Below are positions 8,365 through 16,141 of a stretch of DNA of 64,000 nt, piece by piece. Numbering within the stretch: the first letter of the stretch is position 1; each line of letters starts with the position of its first letter. Position numbers and translations under genes: made by a program. The notes below the pieces were generated by a model, which had not been told where the DNA came from, made no database searches, and worked only from the letters and a program-made list of their open reading frames with translations. This DNA comes from an uncultured Gammaproteobacteria bacterium (GTDB lineage Bacteria; Pseudomonadota; Gammaproteobacteria; UBA6429; Thiohalophilaceae). The stretch lies in contig CALBTB010000009.1 of NCBI GenBank assembly GCA_937967995.1, forward strand, positions 124,001 to 188,000, in the 5' to 3' direction.

Positions 8365-9542
8365 TGTTCTCCGATCCGATCACTTATCTTTTTTTATTAT
8401 TGCCGATCGCTGCATTATCAGGCTGGCTGATTGGTCGACGCCAGCAGTCATCTCGTCGTGGCATAAGCGGTAATGAAATTCCGCTTGATTATATCAAGGG
8501 TCTTAATTACCTGTTGAACGAACAGCCGGATAAAGCCATTGATGTCTTTATCCAGATGCTGGACGTAAACAGTGATACAGTGGAAACACACCTTGCACTG
8601 GGTAGCCTGTTTCGACGTCGTGGCGAGGTCGACAGGGCGATTCGTATCCACCAGAATCTGATTGCCAGGCCAACCCTCAGCGTAGAACAACGCATGCAGG
8701 CATTACATGAACTTGGACAGGACTACATGAGCGCAGGCTTACTGGACCGGGCAGAGGCCCTGTTCAAGGAACTGGTGGAATCCGGGCCGCATACAATCAA
8801 TGCACTGAACCAGTTAATAGACATCTATCAGCAGGAAAAGGACTGGGAACAGGCAATCGAGACAGCACGTATTCTGTCCATTAAAACCGGTAAATCACAG
8901 GATAGCGTGATTGCACATTATTATTGTGAAATGGCGGAAAATGATTTACGTAATAATGAACTGAACAAGGCGCTGAAGAACATCAAACGGGCATTGAGTA
9001 CAGATAATAAATGTGCGCGCGCCAGTATTCTGGAAGGTGATGTGGAGTCCCGTGCCGGTAACTATAAATCGGCAATTCGAGCGTATCGCCGTATTGAAGA
9101 GCAGGATCCGGACTATATACCAGAAATTCTCGAATCCCTGTCAGCCTGTTATCGTGAACTGAATCGTGCCGATGAAATGGTGACGTATCTGCAGGAAATT
9201 CTGAAACGACAGGGTGGGATTTCCGTGATGCTGACACTGGCAGAATTATTGCGGGAACGGGAAGGAGATACCGTATCCGCGGAATTCATCGCGAAGTATC
9301 TGGAACAAAAACCGTCGTTGCGCGGAATGGACAGGCTCATTGACCTGGCTATCCAGCACATTAAGGATCCGGCCAGGGAAAAACTGGAAGCATTGAAAAC
9401 CGTTACTGCACAGCTTTTGGTAAATAATCCTGTATACAAATGCGATCACTGTGGTTTTCATGGCAAGACGTTACACTGGCAATGTCCCGGTTGTAAAAGC
9501 TGGAACACAGTGAAACCCATTCAGGGTGTGGAAGGGGAGTAA
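8364..9542 (+). CDS. lapB: Lipopolysaccharide assembly protein B (TPR protein)
   Basis: A 392-residue LapB (YciM). It has an N-terminal membrane anchor (about residues 5-22), a long array of TPR-like helices in the cytoplasm, and a C-terminal rubredoxin-type metal knuckle with CDHC and CPGC (Cys360, 363, 374, 377). In E. coli it is the adaptor that presents LpxC to the FtsH protease and so balances LPS and phospholipid. Length matches the family. It is coupled to lapA (TAATG) and to pyrF (TAATG). It is relevant here because the window is rich in LPS and O-antigen genes. Confidence 0.93.
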   Translation: MFSDPITYLFLLLPIAALSGWLIGRRQQSSRRGISGNEIPLDYIKGLNYLLNEQPDKAIDVFIQMLDVNSDTVETHLALGSLFRRRGEVDRAIRIHQNLIARPTLSVEQRMQALHELGQDYMSAGLLDRAEALFKELVESGPHTINALNQLIDIYQQEKDWEQAIETARILSIKTGKSQDSVIAHYYCEMAENDLRNNELNKALKNIKRALSTDNKCARASILEGDVESRAGNYKSAIRAYRRIEEQDPDYIPEILESLSACYRELNRADEMVTYLQEILKRQGGISVMLTLAELLREREGDTVSAEFIAKYLEQKPSLRGMDRLIDLAIQHIKDPAREKLEALKTVTAQLLVNNPVYKCDHCGFHGKTLHWQCPGCKSWNTVKPIQGVEGE

Positions 9543-10234
9543 TGGCGGAGTCTCGAATCATTGTTGCGCTGGATTATCCTGATGAAGCGCAGGCCAATGA
9601 GTTTGTTCAAAAGGTGCAACCTGCAGCCTGTAAACTCAAAGTGGGCAAGGAACTGTTTACTCGGGCTGGCCCGGCATTCGTCACACGTCTGGTTGAACGT
9701 GGTTTTGATGTTTTTCTGGATCTGAAATTTCATGATATTCCAAATACGGTTGAACGTGCATGCCGTGCTGCTGCCGATCTGGGTGTCTGGATGCTCAATG
9801 TTCACGCCATGGGTGGCAGTGCCATGCTTAAGGCCGCGCAAGAAGGTGTCGCTTCTGCCACACAACATCCACTGCTGATAGGCGTGACGGTTTTAACGAG
9901 CATGGATGATACGGCGCTGGCCGAGATTGGCATACAGCGTACAGCTCAGCAACAGGTCATCCATCTCGCAAAATTGGTGAAAGAAGCTGGACTGGATGGT
10001 GTCGTCTGTTCGGCCAGGGAGGCCGCTGAACTGCGGCAGGCCTTTGGTCCGGATTTTGTACTTGTCACACCGGGTATCCGTCCGGCCGAAGCCGATAGTG
10101 GTGATCAAAAGCGCGTAATGACACCCCAACAGGCCATCTCGGCGGGATCAAGTTATCTCGTCATTGGTAGACCCATTACGCAAGCCAAAGATCCTGCGGC
10201 CGTTCTGGCCAGCATTTCCAGCTCAATTTCCTAA
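9542..10234 (+). CDS. pyrF: Orotidine 5'-phosphate decarboxylase
   Basis: A 230-residue TIM-barrel enzyme converting OMP to UMP. It starts with RIIVALDYPD and carries the catalytic motif DLKFHDIPNTV, then VCSAREA, the phosphate-binding segment VTPGIRP and a C-terminal YLVIGRPIT. It overlaps lapB by one base, an order (lapA-lapB-pyrF) conserved in gammaproteobacteria. Normal length, no anomalies. Confidence 0.96.
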   Translation: MAESRIIVALDYPDEAQANEFVQKVQPAACKLKVGKELFTRAGPAFVTRLVERGFDVFLDLKFHDIPNTVERACRAAADLGVWMLNVHAMGGSAMLKAAQEGVASATQHPLLIGVTVLTSMDDTALAEIGIQRTAQQQVIHLAKLVKEAGLDGVVCSAREAAELRQAFGPDFVLVTPGIRPAEADSGDQKRVMTPQQAISAGSSYLVIGRPITQAKDPAAVLASISSSIS

Positions 10235-10251
10235 ACAATCCAGCCTGGTTT

Positions 10252-10269
10252 TGTAGGAAAAATCCTACA
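10252..10269. promoter_or_regulatory. 18-bp palindrome upstream of comEA
   Basis: The perfect arms TGTAGGA and TCCTACA are separated by AAAA. It lies 90 bases before the comEA start codon. The same GTAGGA-N4-TCCTAC palindrome recurs at 21050-21065, upstream of the pseudopilin gene. No T-run follows, so it does not look like a terminator for pyrF. Inference: an operator for a DNA-uptake or pilus regulator. Confidence 0.45.
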
Positions 10270-10358
10270 TGCAATTCAGATTTGTCTGATAGCCGTTGCA
10301 TGATGACAACGTCATAATTCGTACACTAATTAACCATTACTTGTCACAGGAGGACAAC

Positions 10359-10673
10359 ATGCCTGCAATGAAAACGCTAGGGAAAGTGATTCTTGCAACT
10401 GCCATTTTACTGGGAGCCAGTCAGTCATATGCCGCACCGGTCAACGTCAATACAGCCGATGCTGCAACACTGGCCCAAAATATTAACGGGATTGGGCCCA
10501 AAAAGGCCCAGGCCATTGTTAATTACCGCAAGCAAAATGGTCCGTTCAAATCCGTCGATGATCTCGTCAAGGTGAAGGGCATAGGCCTGAAAATCGTCGA
10601 GAAAAATAAGGCTGATCTGTTATTTGACACGACGGAATCCGGTAAAGCCGTGAGAAGTACCAAGAAAAATTGA
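10359..10673 (+). CDS. comEA: ComEA-like helix-hairpin-helix DNA uptake protein
   Basis: I choose the ATG at 10359, preceded by a strong CAGGAGGA (10347-10354); a TTG at 10296 would add 21 residues in front of the signal peptide. The 104-residue product has a Sec signal peptide (hydrophobic core VILATAILLGA, cleavage near SYA-AP) and a ComEA domain with two helix-hairpin-helix motifs, INGIGPKKAQAIV and VKGIGLKIVEKN. Small proteins of this type bind incoming double-stranded DNA in the periplasm during natural transformation. The upstream region holds an 18-bp palindrome and an ATGAC/GTCAT inverted repeat (10303-10315). It is monocistronic, with a good terminator behind it. Confidence 0.88.
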   Translation: MPAMKTLGKVILATAILLGASQSYAAPVNVNTADAATLAQNINGIGPKKAQAIVNYRKQNGPFKSVDDLVKVKGIGLKIVEKNKADLLFDTTESGKAVRSTKKN

Positions 10674-10698
10674 ACGGGACCACATTTCTGTTCGATGA

Positions 10699-10722
10699 AA
10701 GGCGCCGTAAGGCGCCTTTTTT
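10699..10722 (+). terminator. Rho-independent terminator after comEA
   Basis: AAGGCGCC (10699-10706) and GGCGCCTT (10711-10718) form a perfect 8-bp GC-rich stem around the loop GTAA, followed by a T-run to 10722. Confidence 0.88.
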
Positions 10723-10732
10723 ATTGGAATTA

Positions 10733-10760
10733 TTGATTTAAGCCGTCGTCGTGCTAGACT
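10733..10760 (+). promoter_or_regulatory. Candidate sigma-70 promoter of the regulator/rfaH operon
   Basis: TTGATT (10733-10738), a 16-base spacer, then TAGACT (10755-10760); each box matches four of six consensus bases. It follows the comEA terminator, and the predicted start near 10767 would put the palindrome at 10772-10786 at the transcript's 5' end. It is a weak prediction; TAATAT at 10766-10771 is an alternative -10. Confidence 0.33.
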
Positions 10761-10771
10761 TTCGCTAATAT

Positions 10772-10786
10772 GTTCAAGAGTTGAAC
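10772..10786. promoter_or_regulatory. Palindrome GTTCAA-GAG-TTGAAC, candidate operator
   Basis: Perfect 6-base arms around GAG, ending 8 bases before the start codon of the MarR-like gene. A 17-base stretch, TGTTCAAGAGTTGAACG, is identical at 25598-25614, and variants occur at 24398 and 25577. The size and symmetry fit a winged-helix dimer. Autoregulation by the downstream regulator is inference. Confidence 0.55.
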
Positions 10787-10794
10787 GCTCAATA

Positions 10795-11163
10795 ATGATT
10801 AATCATGAAATCAAGTATCGGCTCCTCAAGCTGCTGGAAACGGACCCCAATATGAGCCAGCGAGCCATCGCCCGTGAAATGGGAATCAGCCTGGGTAAAG
10901 TAAACTACTGCATCCATGCGCTCATTGATAAGGGTATTCTGAAGGCTAAAAATTTCTACAAAAACAAGAACAAGACAGCCTATGCCTATTTTCTGACTCC
11001 CAAGGGGCTTGATGAGAAGGCCCGCATTACGCTGGAGTTTCTGCAGGTAAAACTTGATGAGCATGAAAAAATAAAAATGGAAATTGAGGAAATACGGGAG
11101 GAAGCAGCGAAGCTGAAAGAAGGTAAGTTATCAGCCACCAGTATTTTGCCAGGAGGTCAGTAA
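10795..11163 (+). CDS. EPS-associated MarR-family transcriptional regulator
   Basis: A 122-residue protein with an N-terminal winged helix-turn-helix (MSQRAIAREMGISLGKVNYCI, about residues 18-39, split by the turn) and a basic wing KNKNKTAYAYFLTPKG. A charged helical or coiled-coil C-terminus, rich in E and K, probably mediates dimerisation. This matches the small MarR-like regulators found at the head of exopolysaccharide loci. It sits 5 bases before rfaH and directly behind the GTTCAA-N3-TTGAAC palindrome. It lacks a strong Shine-Dalgarno sequence. The likely role is control of this operon and the island at 24.5 kb; the DNA target is inferred only from the repeated palindrome. Confidence 0.8.
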   Translation: MINHEIKYRLLKLLETDPNMSQRAIAREMGISLGKVNYCIHALIDKGILKAKNFYKNKNKTAYAYFLTPKGLDEKARITLEFLQVKLDEHEKIKMEIEEIREEAAKLKEGKLSATSILPGGQ

Positions 11164-11168
11164 TTAAT

Positions 11169-11681
11169 ATGGGCGCAAAGAAAGATAAAGCCTGGTACCT
11201 TGTGTATACAAAACCACGTGCTGAATTTATTGCACAGGAAAACCTGCAACGCCAGGGATATACAACTTATCTGCCTTTGATACGAACCACCCGTCGACGC
11301 CGTTCCCGATATATCAGTTCCATTGAAGCCATGTTTTCACGCTACCTGTTTATCGAGTTGAACTGTACGACAGACAACTGGGCACCAATTCGCTCAACAA
11401 CCGGTGTCAGCAATATGGTCAGATTCAGCGGATTACCAATTGCGGTGCCTTTGCAGTTGATCAATTTTTTCAGGGCCAGTGAAAATGAAGAAGGGCTCCT
11501 ATTGCTCGAGGAGAAGACGTTTAATCCGGGAGATAAAGTCCGGATTATTGATGGTGTGTTTGAGGGCTTAAGAGGAATCTTTCAGGCCAAAACCAGCAAG
11601 GAACGTGTTTGTGTACTGCTGAACATCGCCGGACAATATACCAGAGTTAATATCAGTAAACATGAACTGATGTATGCCTGA
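11169..11681 (+). CDS. rfaH: Transcription antiterminator RfaH (NusG paralogue)
   Basis: A 170-residue NusG-family protein. It has an N-terminal NGN domain that starts AWYLVYTKPRAE and contains the RfaH-type segment MFSRYLFIEL, then a KOW domain with NPGDKVRIIDGVFEGLRG. RfaH loads on RNA polymerase paused at an ops element and suppresses Rho-dependent termination in long envelope operons. A perfect ops core, GGCGGTAGCGT, lies at 25810-25820 in this window. The gene shares an operon with the MarR-like regulator (5-base gap), an uncommon location since rfaH is often away from the loci it controls. A general NusG role is unlikely, because the true NusG is usually linked to secE and rplK. Confidence 0.88.
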   Translation: MGAKKDKAWYLVYTKPRAEFIAQENLQRQGYTTYLPLIRTTRRRRSRYISSIEAMFSRYLFIELNCTTDNWAPIRSTTGVSNMVRFSGLPIAVPLQLINFFRASENEEGLLLLEEKTFNPGDKVRIIDGVFEGLRGIFQAKTSKERVCVLLNIAGQYTRVNISKHELMYA

Positions 11682-11725
11682 CTGCTCTAAATTAGAATCC
11701 ACACAAAACGAAAAAAATAACAATA

Positions 11726-13153
11726 ATGTCACACACTCAGGATTTATCGACATATGCGATTTGTGTTGATCTTGATGGCACACTGATAAAAACAGATTCC
11801 TTGCATGAAAGCCTGTTAGCACTATTCAAAAAAAATCCTTTTAATCTGGTAAAGTGTATTTTCTGGCTGTTTACGGGAAAGGCGGGTTTTAAAGCCAGGG
11901 TAGCCAAACATGTGACTGTCAACAGCATGTCGTTACCCTACAACCAGGAATTAATTAAATTTCTTAATGATGAATATACGGACAACAGAAAGTACCTTTG
12001 TACAGCGGCGAATCAACGAATCGCTCAGGATGTAGCTGATCATCTTGGAATGTTTCAGCAAGTTTATGCAAGCACAGATACATATAACTTAAAAGGCGAC
12101 AACAAAGCCAAATTATTGACGGAAAAATTCGGTAAAAAGCAGTTTATTTATGCCGGAAATGATTATAGTGATTTGAAAATATGGGATAAATCTGCCGGCG
12201 CCATCGTAGTGAGTGATTCACAAAAACTGATAGGCAAGGTTAAATTAGTTACTGATATCATTGCGCATTTTAAATCCGGAACCAACTCAATGAAAAAATA
12301 TCTGGCAGCAATTCGATTGCATCAATGGGTCAAAAATTTGCTCATGGTAATTCCCATGATACTTGCCCATAAAGTAATGGAAATTGATGGCTATATCAAT
12401 ATTGCGATTGCGTTTGTCTCGTTTGGACTGGTTGCGTCGGGTACCTATGTCGTCAATGATTTAATGGACCTGGATGCTGACAGGGCACATAAAACCAAGC
12501 GCAACAGGCCATTTGCATCAGGCGCTCTGTCTGTTTTAACCGGAATAGTGATGGCGCCATTGCTAATACTGTCAGGCATTGGCATCGCTTACCTTGTGAG
12601 TACCGACTTTCTGGTGTTTGTGCTGATTTATCTTGTGGTGACTTTGATATATACCTATGTGGTAAAAACAATCGCTATCCTTGATGTTATTATTCTTGCG
12701 ATGTTATATACGATTCGGCTGATGGCTGGTGCCGTAGCGATAGAAGTAGAGATTACGTTCTGGTTGCTGGCTTATTCCATGTTTATATTTTTCTCGCTGG
12801 CAAACGTCAAGCGTTATACAGAGATTGCCAGGCTGGATGACACGCATGAAATATCCGGTCGGGGTTATAATCGTGACGATGCGAATTTTATACGGGTGCT
12901 TGGTGTTGCCAGCGGGCTTTTGTCGGTGCTGGTGTTCGCCTTGTACATCAATGACCCTGGTATTTCCATGAAGTATACACATCCGGCCTGGTTATGGGCA
13001 ATCACACCATTGTTGCTTTACTGGGTGACGCGTATCTGGCATCTGGCACACCATGGGAAAATGATTGAAGACCCTGTCGTTTTCGCAATCCGTGATGTTG
13101 TCAGTTACCTGATTGCAGGATTGGTCGGCTTTGGTATTTTTATGGCAATCTGA
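11726..13153 (+). CDS. HAD phosphatase - UbiA prenyltransferase fusion (polyprenyl-phosphate phosphoribosyltransferase-like)
   Basis: A 475-residue fusion. Residues 1 to about 185 form a HAD hydrolase (nucleophile motif DLDGT at 15-19, acidic motif GNDYSD at 144-149). Residues about 190-475 form a polytopic UbiA-type prenyltransferase, with the diphosphate/Mg motif NDLMDLDADR (244-253), a second acidic motif near RLDD, and eight or nine membrane helices. The UbiA part resembles the DPPR synthase of mycobacteria, which moves 5-phosphoribose onto polyprenyl phosphate. The HAD part could then remove the 5-phosphate. The next genes are DprE1- and DprE2-like, supporting this assignment. The exact donor and lipid are inference. 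Confidence 0.78.
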   Translation: MSHTQDLSTYAICVDLDGTLIKTDSLHESLLALFKKNPFNLVKCIFWLFTGKAGFKARVAKHVTVNSMSLPYNQELIKFLNDEYTDNRKYLCTAANQRIAQDVADHLGMFQQVYASTDTYNLKGDNKAKLLTEKFGKKQFIYAGNDYSDLKIWDKSAGAIVVSDSQKLIGKVKLVTDIIAHFKSGTNSMKKYLAAIRLHQWVKNLLMVIPMILAHKVMEIDGYINIAIAFVSFGLVASGTYVVNDLMDLDADRAHKTKRNRPFASGALSVLTGIVMAPLLILSGIGIAYLVSTDFLVFVLIYLVVTLIYTYVVKTIAILDVIILAMLYTIRLMAGAVAIEVEITFWLLAYSMFIFFSLANVKRYTEIARLDDTHEISGRGYNRDDANFIRVLGVASGLLSVLVFALYINDPGISMKYTHPAWLWAITPLLLYWVTRIWHLAHHGKMIEDPVVFAIRDVVSYLIAGLVGFGIFMAI

Positions 13154-13154
13154 A

Positions 13155-14453
13155 ATGCACAAATATCAATCCTGGGGTAAAAACCCCCACGCCAAACAGA
13201 CAGCGTTATATTATTCAGATCGGCATCAGGCGTTACCTGTGGTTAATGGTGCATCCATACTTCCTTACGGAATGGGAAGAAGCTATGGTGATGTCTGTCT
13301 GAATGACGAAAATGCGATTATTCCCACCAGTAGACTTGATCATTATATGGAGTTTGATCAGGAAAAGGGCGTCATTAAATGTGAAGCGGGTGTGTGTCTC
13401 TCTGACCTGCTGGATTTGGTAATACCTCGTGGCTATTTTATTCCAGTCACACCAGGAACTAAAAATGTGACTATCGGTGGCATGGTGGCAAATGATGTCC
13501 ACGGTAAAAATCATCATCGCGCCGGGTCATTCGGTAATTTTGTAACGGCATTTGAACTATTACGGTCTGATGGTAAACGTTTAATCTGTACACCTGATAA
13601 GAATCCTGATTTATATCGTGCGACAATTGGTGGCCTCGGCCTGACCGGGTTAATAACATGGGTAGAAATAAGTCTGGAAACGATTGAGTCTGCTTATATT
13701 AATACTGAAAGTATACGGTTCCAGACTATCGAGGATTTTTTTCGTATTTCGGACGATTCAGATCAGTCATGGGAATACACTGTGGCGTGGATAGATGCGT
13801 TTTCAAATAAAAGTGGTGATTGCCGCGGGGTTTTTTTTCGTGGTAATCACATGAGAGATAATGATTTTATCTATAAAAAAAGGTCGATGCCATTAGGTGT
13901 CCCGCTTAATATGCCATCCTGGCTGTTAAACAGATATGTTCTAAAACTATTTAACAAGCTGTATTATTCAGTTAATAGAAATAAAGCGCAGCGCGTGCAT
14001 ATATATGACTTCTTTTATCCACTGGATAAAGTAAGTGCCTGGAATAAAATGTATGGTAAAAATGGTTTTTATCAGTATCAGTGTGTTATTCCTGATGATC
14101 AGGCGGAAATGACAATCAGGAGTATGTTAAAGTTATGCAACTCAAATAAACAAGGTTCCTTTTTATCCGTGCTAAAAAAATTCGGTGATATAAAGTCACC
14201 GGGTTTATTGTCGTTTCCAAAAAAAGGCTATACTCTTGCGCTCGATTTCCCTAACCGCGGTAAACGTACCCTGAATATGCTGGATGCATTTGATGATATG
14301 GTGCTTGATGCTGGGGGTTCAGTCTACCCGGCAAAAGATGCACGGATGAGTGCCGATTCATTTAAATGCTTTTTCCCGGCATGGCAGGAATTTTCTCAGC
14401 AGGTAGACAGGGGCTTTTCTTCCAGTTTCTGGCGACGGGTAATGGCAGAATAG
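13155..14453 (+). CDS. DprE1-like FAD-dependent polyprenylphosphoryl-ribose 2-oxidase
   Basis: Start chosen at the ATG one base after the previous stop, giving 432 residues; a frame opening at 13113 overlaps the upstream gene. An N-terminal FAD-binding (PCMH/VAO) domain carries YGMGRSYGDVCLN, VTPGTKNVTIGGMVANDVHG and the DprE1 hallmark HGKNHHRAGSFGNFV, then GGLGLTG. The C-terminal substrate domain ends with YPAKDARMSADSF. In mycobacteria DprE1 oxidises decaprenylphosphoryl-ribose to the 2-keto form. In the segment aligning with the mycobacterial NICVDFP, where the benzothiazinone-reactive Cys387 lies, this protein reads TLALDFP, so the cysteine is replaced by alanine. It is translationally linked to the DprE2-like gene. 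Confidence 0.86.
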   Translation: MHKYQSWGKNPHAKQTALYYSDRHQALPVVNGASILPYGMGRSYGDVCLNDENAIIPTSRLDHYMEFDQEKGVIKCEAGVCLSDLLDLVIPRGYFIPVTPGTKNVTIGGMVANDVHGKNHHRAGSFGNFVTAFELLRSDGKRLICTPDKNPDLYRATIGGLGLTGLITWVEISLETIESAYINTESIRFQTIEDFFRISDDSDQSWEYTVAWIDAFSNKSGDCRGVFFRGNHMRDNDFIYKKRSMPLGVPLNMPSWLLNRYVLKLFNKLYYSVNRNKAQRVHIYDFFYPLDKVSAWNKMYGKNGFYQYQCVIPDDQAEMTIRSMLKLCNSNKQGSFLSVLKKFGDIKSPGLLSFPKKGYTLALDFPNRGKRTLNMLDAFDDMVLDAGGSVYPAKDARMSADSFKCFFPAWQEFSQQVDRGFSSSFWRRVMAE

Positions 14454-15200
14454 ATGATGGCAACAAAAAAGACTCTGCTTATACTGGGCGCAACATCGGC
14501 TATTGCCCAACAGGTAGCACGACAGGTCGTGAGCAGGGATTATCGTATCATTCTGGTTGGGCGTGATCGTCAGAAACTGGTTGATCTATGTGCTGATTTA
14601 CAGGTTAGAGGTGGAACTGCTGATTATCGTGTGCATGATCTGTTAGAGATGACCGCGCATGAACAGATAATAAAGAATGTTGTCAATGAGTACGGTGGAT
14701 TTGATATTGTGTTGTTAGCATACGGAACCTTGCCTGATCAGGAACAATGTGAGGCAGACCGGAATGAAGCGGTAAAACAATTGAATATTAACTTCATAAG
14801 TGCACAGAACATATTGTCTGTCATTGCAGAGAGATTTATCGAACAAGGACAGGGGCAGATCATTGCTATCAGTTCAGTAGCAGGAGACAGAGGCAGGAAA
14901 AGCAATTATATTTATGGTGCTGCTAAAGGCGCATTATCAATCTACCTGCAGGGCTTACGAAACCGCTTATCAGCGCATAATGTTCAAGTTTTGACGGTTA
15001 AGCCGGGATTTGTCGATACGCCCATGACGAAAGATTTCAAAAAAGGCATTCTGTGGTCAACTCCAGAGCGCGTAGCGAAGGATATTGTCAGGGCCATGGA
15101 CAAGCGTCGAGACGTCATATATACCCCATGGTTCTGGAAATATATTATGTTGATAATTAAATTTATTCCGGAAACGATTTTTAAAAAGCTGAATTTGTAA
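14454..15200 (+). CDS. DprE2-like short-chain dehydrogenase (2-keto-ribose reductase)
   Basis: A 248-residue SDR with the cofactor motif GATSAIAQ (residues 12-19), the AYGTLPD segment, a catalytic Ser140/141 in AISSVAGDRGR and YGAAK (Tyr154, Lys158). The ending, WKYIMLIIKFIPETIFKKL, closely resembles the C-terminus of mycobacterial DprE2. Together with the preceding oxidase it would epimerise polyprenylphosphoryl-ribose to the arabinose form. The start codon directly abuts the DprE1-like stop, and a second ATG follows immediately. It overlaps the next gene by one base (TAATG). Confidence 0.85.
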   Translation: MMATKKTLLILGATSAIAQQVARQVVSRDYRIILVGRDRQKLVDLCADLQVRGGTADYRVHDLLEMTAHEQIIKNVVNEYGGFDIVLLAYGTLPDQEQCEADRNEAVKQLNINFISAQNILSVIAERFIEQGQGQIIAISSVAGDRGRKSNYIYGAAKGALSIYLQGLRNRLSAHNVQVLTVKPGFVDTPMTKDFKKGILWSTPERVAKDIVRAMDKRRDVIYTPWFWKYIMLIIKFIPETIFKKLNL

Positions 15201-16141
15201 TGGATAAAAATACACGAATCATTCTGCCAGGTGCAGCGGGCCTGGTAGGACAGAATCTTATTGTGCTATTGAAACAACAGGGTTACACAAATATCGTGGC
15301 GATCGATAAGCACAAAAGCAATACTCAGATCCTGAGGAACCTGCACCCGGATATAAATATTATCGAGAGTGATCTTGCAACCGACTCAGACTGGCACAGT
15401 GCTATCGAAAAAGATTCTGTCATTGTGATGCTTCAGGCGCAGATTGGCTCTAAAGATGCGAAACCATTTTATGCGAATAATATCGAATCGACAAAAAACG
15501 TATTAGACGTTGCCAGACAGCAACAGGCAGCTTTTATCGTTCATATAAGCTCATCGGTTGTCGAATCTGTCGCTGATGATGACTACACACGGACTAAAAA
15601 AGAACAGGAAAAGCTGGTTAGTGAGTCAGGATTACCGCATTGCATTCTACGCCCCACGTTAATGTTCGGATGGTTTGACAGAAAACATCTGGGCTGGTTA
15701 TCGCGTTTCATGAAAAAGGTGCCGGTCTTTCCCATCCCCGGTTCAGGAAAGTATATGCGGCAACCGCTGTATGTCCTTGATTTTTGCAGAATTATTATCG
15801 CCTGTATCGAACAACAGCCTGATCGTCAGGCTTATAATATCAGTGGCCGTGAAGAAATATATTATATCGATATGATTAGAATGATTAAGAAAGCGGTTAG
15901 TGCGCGTACGCTGATTATAAAAATTCCCTACTCATTGTTCTGGGTGTTACTAAAAATTTATGCGTTGTTTGATCGCGATCCGCCATTTACTACATCTCAG
16001 CTTGAGGCATTAATCGCTGGCGACGAATTTGAATTGATCCCCTGGTGGGAGATGTTCAGGGTAACGCCCACTCCATTGGCACAGGCCATTCATGAAACCT
16101 TTAATCATCCTGAGTACTCAAAAGTTGCATTGGATTTCTAA
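15200..16141 (+). CDS. NAD-dependent epimerase/dehydratase family protein
   Basis: A 313-residue extended SDR with the Rossmann motif PGAAGLVGQNL near the N-terminus, a conserved ISSS strand and the catalytic-type YTRTK (Tyr-x3-Lys). The segment ILRPTLMFG is typical of sugar-nucleotide and lipid-linked-sugar SDRs. Substrate unknown. It is embedded between the DprE2-like gene and an FAD oxidoreductase, all overlapping or abutting, so it probably acts in the same polyprenyl-linked sugar route. Confidence 0.8.
   Translation: MDKNTRIILPGAAGLVGQNLIVLLKQQGYTNIVAIDKHKSNTQILRNLHPDINIIESDLATDSDWHSAIEKDSVIVMLQAQIGSKDAKPFYANNIESTKNVLDVARQQQAAFIVHISSSVVESVADDDYTRTKKEQEKLVSESGLPHCILRPTLMFGWFDRKHLGWLSRFMKKVPVFPIPGSGKYMRQPLYVLDFCRIIIACIEQQPDRQAYNISGREEIYYIDMIRMIKKAVSARTLIIKIPYSLFWVLLKIYALFDRDPPFTTSQLEALIAGDEFELIPWWEMFRVTPTPLAQAIHETFNHPEYSKVALDF

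Noticed and set aside
10252..10269. Palindrome as a terminator of pyrF
   Set aside because: The stem is short, not GC-rich, and lacks a T-run; recurrence before fimT argues for another role.
13113..13154. Upstream start for the DprE1-like gene
   Set aside because: It would overlap the UbiA gene by 41 bases with a non-homologous extension; the ATG at 13155 abuts the previous stop.
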